This document shows, in pieces, positions 17,023 to 25,896 of a stretch of 64,000 nt of DNA. A program made the position numbers and the translations under genes. Origin of the DNA: RUG708 sp050946535 (GTDB lineage: Bacteria > Bacillota > Clostridia > Peptostreptococcales > Anaerovoracaceae); the NCBI GenBank assembly GCA_050946535.1, contig JBMNUZ010000001.1:1-64000 (forward strand), written 5' to 3'. Under the pieces are notes generated by a model. The model saw only the letters and a list, made by a program, of their open reading frames with translations. It did no database searches and had not been told where the DNA came from. The stretch's first letter is position 1. Each line of letters starts with the position of its first letter.

Positions 17023-18300
17023 CTATTTACCCTCGATGACGTCGCAGCCCATGTATGGTCTGAGAACTTCAGGAACTGTAACGGTGCCGTCGGCGTTCTG
17101 GTAGTTTTCCAGAATGGCTGCCACGCATCTGCCTACTGCGAGGCCCGATCCGTTCAGAGTATGTACATATTCCGGCTTAGCCTTCGGCTCTCTTCTGAAT
17201 CTGATGTTCGCGCGTCTCGCCTGGAAATCCTCGGTATTGCTGCAGCTGGAGATTTCAACATATCTGTTGTAGCTCGGCATCCATACTTCGACGTCGAATG
17301 TCTTTGCGGCACTGAATCCCGTGTCTCCCGTACACAGCGCTATGACTCTGTAAGGAAGCCCGAGTTTCCTGAGGATATCCTCGGCATTGTCGGTCAGCTT
17401 ATCGAGCTCGTCGTACGAATCTTCAGGCTTTACGATCTTAACCATCTCAACCTTGTTGAACTGGTGCTGCCTGATTATGCCTCTCGTGTCCCTTCCCGCG
17501 GAACCCGCTTCCTTTCTGAAGCATGCGGTATATGCGGTGTAGTAAAGCGGAAGCTCGCTGCCGTCTATGATTTCATCTGACCTGAGGTTTGTAAGAGGAA
17601 CCTCCGCGGTCGGGATCAGGAATTCGTCCTTGTCCTGAACGAAGAACATATCGTCGATAAACTTCGGAAGCTGGCCTGTTCCGGTCATCGCCTTTCTTCC
17701 TACCAGGAACGGAGGGAATACTTCCATGTAGCCCTGTTCCTCGGTGTGAGTGTTGAGCATGAAATTGATGAGAGAACGTTCGAGGCGGGCGCCTTTGCCT
17801 TTATATACTGTAAATCTGGCGCCTGAGAGCTTTGCCGCTCTGTCGAAATCGAGAATGTCGAGATCCGTTCCGATATCCCAGTGAGCCTTCGGCTCAAAGT
17901 CGAATTTCGTAGGTTCCTTCCACCTGCGCTGCTCGACGTTTTCGGTCTCGTCCTTGCCGACAGGCGTCGTAGGGCTCGGAGTATTAGGTATTCTGAGAAG
18001 AACCTCTCTCAGCTCGTCCTTTACCTCCTTGACCTGTTCGTCGAGTCCGCCGATCTGTTCAGAAAGATTCTTGAGCTCTGCCATGAGTTCTGTCGTGTCC
18101 TCGCCGGCTTTCTTCATCTGTGGAATTCTCTTGGATTCCTTGTTCTGCTTCGCCTTTAAAGCCTCGACTTCAGCCAGAAGTGCCCTGCGCTTGTCGTCGA
18201 GTTCGATAGTCTTGTCAATATCGTAATCGCCCTTTCCGCGCGACTCAACCGCACTTTTAACTCCTTCGAAATCCTCTCGGATTCTTTTAATATCAAGCAT
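17023..18300 (-). CDS. serS: Seryl-tRNA synthetase
   Basis: Class II synthetase of 425 residues. The N-terminal coiled-coil arm (residues about 30-100) reaches the long arm of tRNA-Ser. Motif 2 (FRKEAGSAGRDTRGIIR) and motif 3 (NGSGLAVGRCVAAILENYQ) are intact. No T-box precedes it. The start ATG at 18300 has a nearby GGAGGAATC-type site. DUF951 follows directly. Confidence 0.97.
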   Translation of the reverse strand: MLDIKRIREDFEGVKSAVESRGKGDYDIDKTIELDDKRRALLAEVEALKAKQNKESKRIPQMKKAGEDTTELMAELKNLSEQIGGLDEQVKEVKDELREVLLRIPNTPSPTTPVGKDETENVEQRRWKEPTKFDFEPKAHWDIGTDLDILDFDRAAKLSGARFTVYKGKGARLERSLINFMLNTHTEEQGYMEVFPPFLVGRKAMTGTGQLPKFIDDMFFVQDKDEFLIPTAEVPLTNLRSDEIIDGSELPLYYTAYTACFRKEAGSAGRDTRGIIRQHQFNKVEMVKIVKPEDSYDELDKLTDNAEDILRKLGLPYRVIALCTGDTGFSAAKTFDVEVWMPSYNRYVEISSCSNTEDFQARRANIRFRREPKAKPEYVHTLNGSGLAVGRCVAAILENYQNADGTVTVPEVLRPYMGCDVIEGK

Positions 18301-18330
18301 TATACTGATTCCTCCAAATCTGTGAGTTTA

Positions 18331-21285
18331 TTAATTCTGCGCGGAAGTGTCCGCGTTGTCTGCTGATGAAGTATCGCTGGTTCCGGAATCCGTTGAAGTC
18401 TGGTCCGTCGTACCTGTTGCTTCGGCAAGCTGGTCGAGATAAGTCTTGAGCTCGTCCTGATACTGGCCGTATTTCTGCCAGTCGCCCTCCTTCAGGGCTG
18501 CCTGCGCGTTGTCGTATGCTTCGGTAGCCTTTGTTACAAGGTCTGCAACCGAAGCCGAAGTCTGGCTGTCGCTGCCAGTCGTGCTGGAAACCGTTCCGCC
18601 AGACGAATCCGTGCTGCTGGTTCCGGAATCTCCGGTGCCCGCGGTAGTGCCTTCGTCGACATTGTAGTCGTCGCCGAGATCGAACAGGCTGCTGAGAGAT
18701 TCGGCAAGCGTCGATCCGTAAGCTATCTTGTCTTTGTACGCTACTATTACACGTTTCACTTCAGGCAGGCTCGTCTCCGTGTCCGACTCGAGGTATACAG
18801 GCTCTACATAGAGCAGCGAGTCATCGATCGGGATGACAAACATGTCGCCTCTTGTATATGTTGAACCAGACGAATTCCAGAGCGAGAATTCCTTTGAAAT
18901 CTCTGTGTTCTGGTCTATCTGGGATTCAATCTGCATAGGTCCGTAGACGACCTTGTCCTTCGGCAGCTTGTACAGGATGAGTTCGCCGTAGTGATCGCTG
19001 TCACACCGCGCAACCATAAGCCCTGTCATGTTTTTCTTGCCGGAAGGAGTAAACGGTATGGAGCTTATGAACTCTTCGCTGGATTCGCCCGGAAGATTCA
19101 TGATGTAGTAGTTAGGCTCCATCTCGGTCTCTTTCTGGCCGTATATATCGGTTGCGATCGACCATTTGTCCTCGTTCTGATAAAAGACGCTTATGTCTGA
19201 CATGTGGTAGCGCTGATATATCTTGGCCTGATAATCGAAGAGCGTGTTCGAATATCTTATGTGTTTGTCCAGGCCGTCAGGCATCTCGGATATATCCTTG
19301 AGGAGATCCGGATATATCTTCGAAATCGTATCGGCGATCGGTTCGTCGTCGACCTTGTAGAAATCGACGGAACCATCGTATGCATTGACGGTGACCTTGA
19401 TAGGATTTCTTATATAGTTAATTACCGATCCGTCGTCCATCTGAGTCGTCTCCGAATACGGATAATATCTCGACGTGGTATAGGCATCGATGATCCAGTA
19501 GAGCTGTCCGGAATCAGATATAGTGATGTACGGATCAGAATCGAACTGCAGGAACGGAGCTATTTTCTGAACTCTTTCCTCGACGTTTCTGACATACAGA
19601 ATCTTGGAATCGCTCGTGATGTTCGATGACACGAGGATCCTTATATTCTTCTGGTTTATCGCGTAGAGAAGGCGCTTTATAGGCGTCAGCTTTATGCCGT
19701 GGCTGCCTTCATATACTGAATATTTGTTCTCGTCTCCGCTCGGATAATCGAACTCTTTTTCCTTCGTGTTCGTGATCGCATAATCGTAGGTCATCTCGCC
19801 GTAATAGATCTCCGGCCGCGCTATTTCGATGCTGTCCGTATCGGACTGAGGCGGAATATTGTCGATGATCATGTCAGGCTGACCCGAACTCGTCACCGCG
19901 TCTACTCTGGAAAGAGTGAGACCGTATCCGTGAGTATACTTAAGATGCTGCGAAAGCCACGAAACGCTGTCCTCGAGGTTCGTGCTGTTCATCTCTCTTG
20001 CCGACAGGAACGTCTGGGTATACATATCATCGATGTAGTACCTGTCTACGTCGACGTCGTTGAACGTGTAGTAAGTTCTGATCGACTGAGTCTGATTGTA
20101 GAACTGTTTCGAAGGCTCGAAGTCGTTGATCCTTATATTCGAAATCGTCGGCTGGTTGTTTATTATGTTTTCAGCCGTAAGATCGGCATCAGCCGTAAAT
20201 TCCTGAGTCTTGACGTCCGAAAGATCGTACGCCTCCTGAGTGTATTTGATATTGTACGAGAGATAAGGCTTCTCCATGTTGAGTTCGTTAGGAGAAACGA
20301 CGAGCGACTGTACGCCTGCTCCTATGATGCCTCCTATGATGGCGGCGATGATCATGATCGCCGGCATATACAGCAGCTTTTTATATTCTTTCTTTTTCGT
20401 GAATCTTACGGTCAGCACCGCTGCGATTACAGCAAGAACGACCTCTACCCTGTACAGATTCATGCTTACAGTCACAGATTTGAATCCCGCTCCGAAGACC
20501 GTGCCTGAATCAGTATAGAGCAGATCAATCTGACTTATCGTGAACGAGCAGGCCATCAAAGCGAAGAATATGACGGCCAGTATCATGAGATGTTTTTCCG
20601 AGATCTTCAGAAGCATCGCCGGACTGTCTCCGCCGTACGATCTTCTGCCTGATATTCTGCTGAAAGGATTCGATCCAATCTCTTCTGAATCGTAGATTTC
20701 CTTCTCGTCGTCCGCGAACGATTTAGGCCTGCGCACTGCCATCAGGAACATGTAGTAGAAAAGTGTGACCACTATTAACAGGATCACGATGGCATATGCT
20801 GCTGAAAGCACGCTCTTCCAGAACGACAGTTTGAATATGAAAAACGATATGTCTATACCGAATATCGGATCATCTTTCCCGAAATCCGTGCTGTTTGTAG
20901 CGTAAAGAATTTTTTTCCACAGCGACGTCGTCAGCATGTACGACGCGATGAGGCCGATAAAGGCGCTGATTCCTATGGAAATCCTCCTTATCGCCAGATC
21001 AGACAAGCTGTCTGCATCCTCCACATCGACCTTTTTCAGGTAGGATCTTCTGAGAGTCCTCATATACCACGCGAGAAGCGCTGTAATTCCTATAAAAGAC
21101 GGAATGGCAATAAAGAGCTCTGTGAAGAATTTCTTGAGAAATACCTGAGTATATCCAAGATCCTTGAACCACCAGTAATCGGTGATGAATGTGACAATAG
21201 CATTAAAAAATATAACGATCAGGACAATCGCTATGATTATTCCGATGATCACGTTCCTTTTTCCGCGACTCATCTTAGCTTCCAT
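18331..21285 (-). CDS. UPF0182 membrane protein
   Basis: A 984-residue member of UPF0182 (COG1615), function unknown. About seven membrane helices lie in the first 340 residues (first at about 12-35), followed by a large domain that is probably outside the cell, with many Tyr/Asp-rich segments. The last 90 residues are a Ser/Thr/Asp/Gly-rich low-complexity tail, and a helical stretch (EAYDNAQAALKEGDWQKYGQYQDELKTYL) typical of the family end lies within it. The ATG at 21285 has AAGGAGGG just upstream. It is 29 bp after the zinc-ribbon gene and is probably in one transcript with it. Confidence 0.88.
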   Translation of the reverse strand: MEAKMSRGKRNVIIGIIIAIVLIVIFFNAIVTFITDYWWFKDLGYTQVFLKKFFTELFIAIPSFIGITALLAWYMRTLRRSYLKKVDVEDADSLSDLAIRRISIGISAFIGLIASYMLTTSLWKKILYATNSTDFGKDDPIFGIDISFFIFKLSFWKSVLSAAYAIVILLIVVTLFYYMFLMAVRRPKSFADDEKEIYDSEEIGSNPFSRISGRRSYGGDSPAMLLKISEKHLMILAVIFFALMACSFTISQIDLLYTDSGTVFGAGFKSVTVSMNLYRVEVVLAVIAAVLTVRFTKKKEYKKLLYMPAIMIIAAIIGGIIGAGVQSLVVSPNELNMEKPYLSYNIKYTQEAYDLSDVKTQEFTADADLTAENIINNQPTISNIRINDFEPSKQFYNQTQSIRTYYTFNDVDVDRYYIDDMYTQTFLSAREMNSTNLEDSVSWLSQHLKYTHGYGLTLSRVDAVTSSGQPDMIIDNIPPQSDTDSIEIARPEIYYGEMTYDYAITNTKEKEFDYPSGDENKYSVYEGSHGIKLTPIKRLLYAINQKNIRILVSSNITSDSKILYVRNVEERVQKIAPFLQFDSDPYITISDSGQLYWIIDAYTTSRYYPYSETTQMDDGSVINYIRNPIKVTVNAYDGSVDFYKVDDEPIADTISKIYPDLLKDISEMPDGLDKHIRYSNTLFDYQAKIYQRYHMSDISVFYQNEDKWSIATDIYGQKETEMEPNYYIMNLPGESSEEFISSIPFTPSGKKNMTGLMVARCDSDHYGELILYKLPKDKVVYGPMQIESQIDQNTEISKEFSLWNSSGSTYTRGDMFVIPIDDSLLYVEPVYLESDTETSLPEVKRVIVAYKDKIAYGSTLAESLSSLFDLGDDYNVDEGTTAGTGDSGTSSTDSSGGTVSSTTGSDSQTSASVADLVTKATEAYDNAQAALKEGDWQKYGQYQDELKTYLDQLAEATGTTDQTSTDSGTSDTSSADNADTSAQN

Positions 21286-21314
21286 AATCCCTCCTTGTTC
21301 AGTTCCCGGCTGAA

Positions 21315-24296
21315 CTACGCAGTTGTGTCATCCGCCGGCAGATTTATTCCCAGATCCTGCTCCAGCGCATGATATGATCCGTACGCCTCTCCTGAAAACG
21401 ACTGTTCTATTCTGCTGATCAGGAGAGCTCCCTGTGAATCAGGGGCGAATAATTTGATCCCTATTATCAGGAACTCAAGAGCGATGGCTATGATGAGAAC
21501 GATGATGATAATCTGCATGATTCTCGATGCAACGTTCTTCTTCTCAGGCTCAGCCTTGCTGACGCTTTTCTCGATGGCAGCACGTTCAGCTTCCTCTTCA
21601 GTTTCCCGCGTCTGTTCCTCTTCGCTTTTGTTTTTCTCCTCCGTACCGGCGTTTTTGCGCAGCCCTTTCAGTCTCTCACCGAATGAGACGTGCTTTTTCT
21701 CATTTCCGGATTCTTCAGATTCTCCGGCGCCGGATTTTTCAGCCTCGTTTTCCGCTGCTGCGTCTGTCTTCGCTGCTTTTTCCAGAACCGTACCGCCGTT
21801 CACTTCATATGCAATCTCCATTTTATTCTGCGGCTTTTCTGATTCCGGTTCTTCGGCTGCGGGCTTCTCATCGGATTTTTTCTCTTCAGAAGCCGCCTTA
21901 TCCTTCGAGGCCAATGATTTTATCCTGTCGACAGGAATATATGTCGTTATGTCGTCGTATTCCTTTTCTTTCTTGTTTTCCTGCTCTGGCTGAGCTTCTT
22001 GTTCAGCCTCCGATTTAATATCGTTATTAGACGATGCTTCTTCTGCGGTTCCGTTATCCGATGCCGCAGCATTCTGAATTTCAGGCGTTTCAGCCGGCTC
22101 CTCGGATTCTGCAGATTCCTCCGAAACCGTCTTTTCATCGCTTCCGGTTTTTTCCGTGTCTTCCTCTGCTCCGGTTTCATCCGTTCCGCTGGTTCCGGTT
22201 CCGCCTGCTTCGGCGGTCCCGTTTTCCTCACCTGCGGTTTCGTCCTCTGCGTTTTCGCTGTCAGAACTTCCGGCAAGCGCTTTTTCAAGTGTAGCTGCAA
22301 TATCCGAAAGCCTTATCTCAGGCTCTTCTTCAGGAATATTTTCCATCGCTCTGGCTACAGTCATCGTTTCGGCTGTCTCGGCAGCGATATCGCTTCTGCT
22401 CTTCTCTTCAGTTTCCGATGCGGCTTCCTGTTTTTCGTCACTTTCTGCTGCAGCACTATCCGTATCATGTGCCGGCTTTTCTGCATCCGATGCAAGCCCG
22501 CTGCTGCTGTCAGCAGCCTGTTCATCGTCTATCGGCGATATTTGATCTTCCTGATCCAGCACCTCGGAAAATTCGTCCGAAGGAGTGACCGTCTCGATAG
22601 CCTGCGTCTGATCTTTCGTAAGCGCTATATCTTCGGGAGTGATGCTCAGGATCATGGAATCATCCATGTCGCTGTCGTCTTTGTCCTTTTCTTCTTCCTC
22701 CCATTTGTCGCGGAAGTCCTTTGCTTCAGGCCCGAATATATCCGTAATCGTCATCCTGCTCGCAGGATCCGGCGATCCTTTTTCCCAGAACGATTCGCCG
22801 GTAAGCGGCTCTTCTTCCTGTGAATCTCCGCTGCCGTCGTATGAACGCTCCTGCTCGTGTCCGTTTTCGAGTGTTTTCACGACGGTCGCGCCGTCGTGGC
22901 GTCTTGTGACTTCGACCGAGCTGTTCGATTCTGAACTGCTCACTTCGACCTGAACCTGTATGCTCTTCGGACCCTGTTTGATCTTATCGAGGTCGACAGG
23001 CTGTGTCTTTACATTGTCGCTGTCGATTTTCGAGAGATCTATCTCCTGCGTCTTAACAGTATATTTTGTGCCAGAAGGCTCGTTGATCTTTATATTTACT
23101 TCGCGAGGATTTTTCTTATTCGGCTTTTTCTCGCCGGAAGCAGGCTTTTTTGAACCCGCAGCTCCCGCCCTTTCAGACGGCTTCTGTCTCTTGTTTCCAC
23201 GTTCTTCTTTTTCTCTGGATTCTCTGTATCTTTCGTATTCGTCTTCGAGCGTGCGGAATGAAATATCGGCTGCGCCCGTGATATTTTCTCTTTTGCGGTC
23301 GGCTCTGCGCGCCTTCTCGAGTTCGTCGTCGGACATGTACTCTGGCTTGCCCAGCTGATCGGAGAATGTCTTCTCCGCATTCAGCAGACTCTGAAATCCT
23401 TCTACTGCGCGGCGCTCTTCTTCCTCCGTGTAACCCGCTTCAGGCATAACCGTTTCATGCGGAGCGCCGGACTCTTCCGGCTTATCTTTTCCGCCGTCAG
23501 TGCTCATGGTTCCGCGCACGGTTTCTTCCTCTGCGCCGCCATGACGTGCGCCGATCGTTTTCTTTAAAAAGTCAGGAACTTCTCCGGCATCGACGGCTCC
23601 AATGCCTTCGAAAGGATCGTAATCGCCGTATTTTCTTCTCATCGCAGACTTATTTCCGGCATCGTCATCCTGTCTGCGCGGTGCGGCCGGGGTTTTCCTG
23701 CTCCCGGCATCGCTGCCGGCCTGGCGCCCGGATTTATGCATATCCTTTTCGCCGTGATCTGCGGGCGCACTTTCACGCTCTCTCCGTCCGGATACGGAAC
23801 GTGCGCGTCTCTCGTCTTTATTTCCTGCAGAGGAACGCAGCGGTTTCTCCGGTTCTTTTTCGCGGGAAGGTGTATCATTGAGCAGATCGCTGAAATCCTC
23901 CATCTGCATTTCCGAAGGAAGCACAAAGATATCGTCGTTTCTGCGTTTTCCGGCAGCAGCTTCAGGTTCGTCCGCAGCCAGATCGTCAAGCTTCTTGTCC
24001 ACTTTCTCCTGCAGATTTTCGTGATTCACATCGAAATTGAACATGCTTTTAGCTTCTTCAGGCTCTTTCCATCTGCTTTCTTTCTGGAAATATGTCCTGC
24101 CGGAATCCTCGTCTATTATCTTTTCTCCGCCCCAGTCAATGTTAATATTTGCTTTTTTTCGAGGCTTCGGGAAGTCCTGGACGTTCCACTTGAATTCATC
24201 GCCTACGCGATTTTCCGATGAATGAACTGCGGCCCCGCAATAAACGCATTTTTTTGCGCCCGGCATCAGCTCTCTACCGCAATTTTTACATTTCAT
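21315..24296 (-). CDS. Zinc-ribbon, acidic, single-pass membrane protein
   Basis: A 993-residue protein not recognised as a known family. It starts with a zinc ribbon (Cys3, Cys6, Cys17, Cys20), continues with about 880 residues of charged, Glu/Ser/Ala/Lys-rich, probably disordered sequence, and has one membrane helix at about 926-947 and a 46-residue C-terminal tail. The topology suggests a large cytoplasmic part anchored by its C-terminus. A hydrophilic KYTVKTQEIDLSKIDSDNVKTQPVDLDK stretch contains a short internal repeat (TQ-x-[ILV]-DL-x-KI). Extended ORFs on the other strand are artefacts of this composition. Its close pairing with the UPF0182 gene suggests they work together. Confidence 0.8.
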   Translation of the reverse strand: MKCKNCGRELMPGAKKCVYCGAAVHSSENRVGDEFKWNVQDFPKPRKKANINIDWGGEKIIDEDSGRTYFQKESRWKEPEEAKSMFNFDVNHENLQEKVDKKLDDLAADEPEAAAGKRRNDDIFVLPSEMQMEDFSDLLNDTPSREKEPEKPLRSSAGNKDERRARSVSGRRERESAPADHGEKDMHKSGRQAGSDAGSRKTPAAPRRQDDDAGNKSAMRRKYGDYDPFEGIGAVDAGEVPDFLKKTIGARHGGAEEETVRGTMSTDGGKDKPEESGAPHETVMPEAGYTEEEERRAVEGFQSLLNAEKTFSDQLGKPEYMSDDELEKARRADRKRENITGAADISFRTLEDEYERYRESREKEERGNKRQKPSERAGAAGSKKPASGEKKPNKKNPREVNIKINEPSGTKYTVKTQEIDLSKIDSDNVKTQPVDLDKIKQGPKSIQVQVEVSSSESNSSVEVTRRHDGATVVKTLENGHEQERSYDGSGDSQEEEPLTGESFWEKGSPDPASRMTITDIFGPEAKDFRDKWEEEEKDKDDSDMDDSMILSITPEDIALTKDQTQAIETVTPSDEFSEVLDQEDQISPIDDEQAADSSSGLASDAEKPAHDTDSAAAESDEKQEAASETEEKSRSDIAAETAETMTVARAMENIPEEEPEIRLSDIAATLEKALAGSSDSENAEDETAGEENGTAEAGGTGTSGTDETGAEEDTEKTGSDEKTVSEESAESEEPAETPEIQNAAASDNGTAEEASSNNDIKSEAEQEAQPEQENKKEKEYDDITTYIPVDRIKSLASKDKAASEEKKSDEKPAAEEPESEKPQNKMEIAYEVNGGTVLEKAAKTDAAAENEAEKSGAGESEESGNEKKHVSFGERLKGLRKNAGTEEKNKSEEEQTRETEEEAERAAIEKSVSKAEPEKKNVASRIMQIIIIVLIIAIALEFLIIGIKLFAPDSQGALLISRIEQSFSGEAYGSYHALEQDLGINLPADDTTA

Positions 24297-24363
24297 AAAT
24301 TTTCTTTCCCCTCGGCTGACGTAATACGATCAGAAGATATCAGATTAAAATTATACATAAAGC

Positions 24364-24392
24364 ATTATATAACATCTTATAATTCATATCAA
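24364..24392 (-). promoter_or_regulatory. Promoter of the zinc-ribbon/UPF0182 unit
   Basis: Minus strand TTGATA (24392-24387), 17 bp, TATAAT (24369-24364), about 65 bp upstream of the 24296 start. Confidence 0.65.
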
Positions 24393-24511
24393 CGCATTAA
24401 AGTCCGCAAAAATCAGTACGTATATGCTGAAATGCAGATTGTACGCGGATTCCGGGCATGTCTGCCGCCCAGGCGGGCGCAGCCCATGCAAGGTTTGAAA
24501 TATGCGGAAAC

Positions 24512-24543
24512 AAAAAGAGGCCGTTTCCCGTAGGAAACGGCCT
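24512..24543 (-). terminator. Terminator of the rpsF-ssb-rpsR operon
   Basis: An 11-bp perfect stem (24543-24533 with 24528-24518) followed by five Us on the minus strand, about 50 bp after rpsR. The remainder of 24297-24595 holds only the promoter of the next unit. Confidence 0.9.
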
Positions 24544-24595
24544 GTAACTTCATATCCGCGGGCTGCGCCCCTGAAATCCGCGATGCCGGCTGAAA

Positions 24596-24844
24596 CTAGT
24601 CCTGTACGTAAGGCATGAGCGCAACGATTCTCGCTCTCTTGATAGCCTTTGTTACGCTTCTCTGATGAATAGCGCATGTACCGGTGATTCTCTTAGGGAG
24701 GATCTTGCCTCTGTCGGTAGTGAATTTCTTAAGTGTATCAACGTCTTTATAGTCGATTACCGCAGCACCGTTCTGCTTTTCCTGCATGCAGAACTGGCAG
24801 ACTTTTCTTCTGCCTCTGCCGCCTCTTTTTCTGTCCATTGCCAT
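24596..24844 (-). CDS. rpsR: 30S ribosomal protein S18
   Basis: An 82-residue small-subunit protein that pairs with S6. It has the zinc-binding (C+) form: Cys in VCQFC, then CAIH. The basic C-terminal block VTKAIKRARIVALMPY is typical. The ATG has AAGGAG 10 nt upstream. Last gene of rpsF-ssb-rpsR. Confidence 0.96.
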   Translation of the reverse strand: MAMDRKRGGRGRRKVCQFCMQEKQNGAAVIDYKDVDTLKKFTTDRGKILPKRITGTCAIHQRSVTKAIKRARIVALMPYVQD

Positions 24845-24862
24845 GGATCTGCTTCTCCTTTC

Positions 24863-25456
24863 CTAGAATGGAAGGTCATCCTCATCTACAGTCTGGAATC
24901 CCGCCGGCAGGCCTTCTTCCTGCTGGCCGCTGCCCTGCTGGCTGTTTTCCTGCGGAGCAGGATTCGGATTCTGGTAGCCGTTTTGATTTCCGTAGTTCTG
25001 ACCCTGGCCGCCGTAATTCTGGCCCTGGCCTCCGTAGTTACCCTGACCCTGAGCACCGTAGCCGCCCTGGCCGCCGTAATTCTGGCTCTGGTAACCGCCT
25101 CCGCCGTAGCCCTGATTGCTGCTTCTGCTGCCGAGGAATTCGACATTGTTCGCTATGACGTCCGTCGTATAGACCGTCTTTCCGTCTTTGTCCTGATACG
25201 AACCCGTCTGGATTCTTCCTCTGACCGCAGCCTGGCTTCCTTTTGAAAGATACCTGCTGCAGTTTTCAGCCTGTCTGTCGAACACGGTTATTCTGATAAA
25301 GTCGGCTGTCTGCTCATTGCCGTCAGGCGCTGAATTTCTGTTCCTTCTGCCTGGTCTGTCCACTGCCAGTGTGAAATGACATACAGCCATCTGGCTCTGT
25401 GTATATCTGATTTCAGGATCTCTTGTTAATCTTCCGATGAGTATGACTTCGTTCAT
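24863..25456 (-). CDS. ssb: Single-stranded DNA-binding protein
   Basis: A 197-residue SSB. Residues 1-110 form the OB fold (MNEVILIGRLTRDPEIRYT, RPGRRNR). A Gly/Gln/Tyr-rich linker of short repeats (GGQGQNYG type) leads to the acidic tip DEDDLPF that recruits partner proteins. It sits between the two ribosomal genes as in most Firmicutes. Confidence 0.97.
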   Translation of the reverse strand: MNEVILIGRLTRDPEIRYTQSQMAVCHFTLAVDRPGRRNRNSAPDGNEQTADFIRITVFDRQAENCSRYLSKGSQAAVRGRIQTGSYQDKDGKTVYTTDVIANNVEFLGSRSSNQGYGGGGYQSQNYGGQGGYGAQGQGNYGGQGQNYGGQGQNYGNQNGYQNPNPAPQENSQQGSGQQEEGLPAGFQTVDEDDLPF

Positions 25457-25492
25457 TTCAAACTCCTTTTCATCATACGATGAGATAAGGAA

Positions 25493-25783
25493 CTATTTTT
25501 CGTCCTTGTTAACGATGATGTGTCTCATGCAGATATCTGCGATTCTGAGACGTCTGTCGAGCTCCTTAGGGAGCTCAGGGCCTGCCTGGAATTCGATGAC
25601 AACGTAGTAGCCTTCGTTCTTCTTCTGGATCGGATAAGCAAGCTTTCTCATACCCCACACGTCAACGTTTCCAACGACACCGCCGTTTTCTGTGATGACG
25701 CCCTGTACAGTTTCAGCGAATGCTTCCTTGTCGGCATCCTCTGATACAGGATCGAGAATGTACATTACTTCATAATTTGTCAT
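25493..25783 (-). CDS. rpsF: 30S ribosomal protein S6
   Basis: A 96-residue S6 with the usual MTNYEVMYILDP start and WGMRKLAYPIQKKNEGYYV core. The start has a strong GAGGAGGTGAAAAC site. It opens the rpsF-ssb-rpsR operon. The leader contains two small hairpins (near 25838-25849 and 25816-25834) and a CCG before the ribosome site. These could belong to the S6:S18 autoregulatory RNA known from other bacteria, but the match is not decisive. Confidence 0.96.
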   Translation of the reverse strand: MTNYEVMYILDPVSEDADKEAFAETVQGVITENGGVVGNVDVWGMRKLAYPIQKKNEGYYVVIEFQAGPELPKELDRRLRIADICMRHIIVNKDEK

Positions 25784-25860
25784 GTTTTCACCTCCTCACG
25801 GACTAATGACTTCACCTTTGTGATGAAGCAAGGATGCTGCACTTCTGTGCAATCTTAGGT

Positions 25861-25889
25861 ATTATACCAGCGGGTGAAAAGCATTGCAA
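25861..25889 (-). promoter_or_regulatory. Promoter of the rpsF operon
   Basis: Minus strand TTGCAA (25889-25884), 17 bp, TATAAT (25866-25861), about 78 bp upstream of rpsF. It lies just past the gltA stop. Confidence 0.8.
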
Positions 25890-25896
25890 GTATATT

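Noticed and set aside
21999..22823. 274-codon plus-strand ORF opposite the 993-residue protein, and several others there
   Set aside because: They are shadows of a Glu/Ser-rich reading frame, with Phe/Arg/Cys-rich translations and no ribosome sites.
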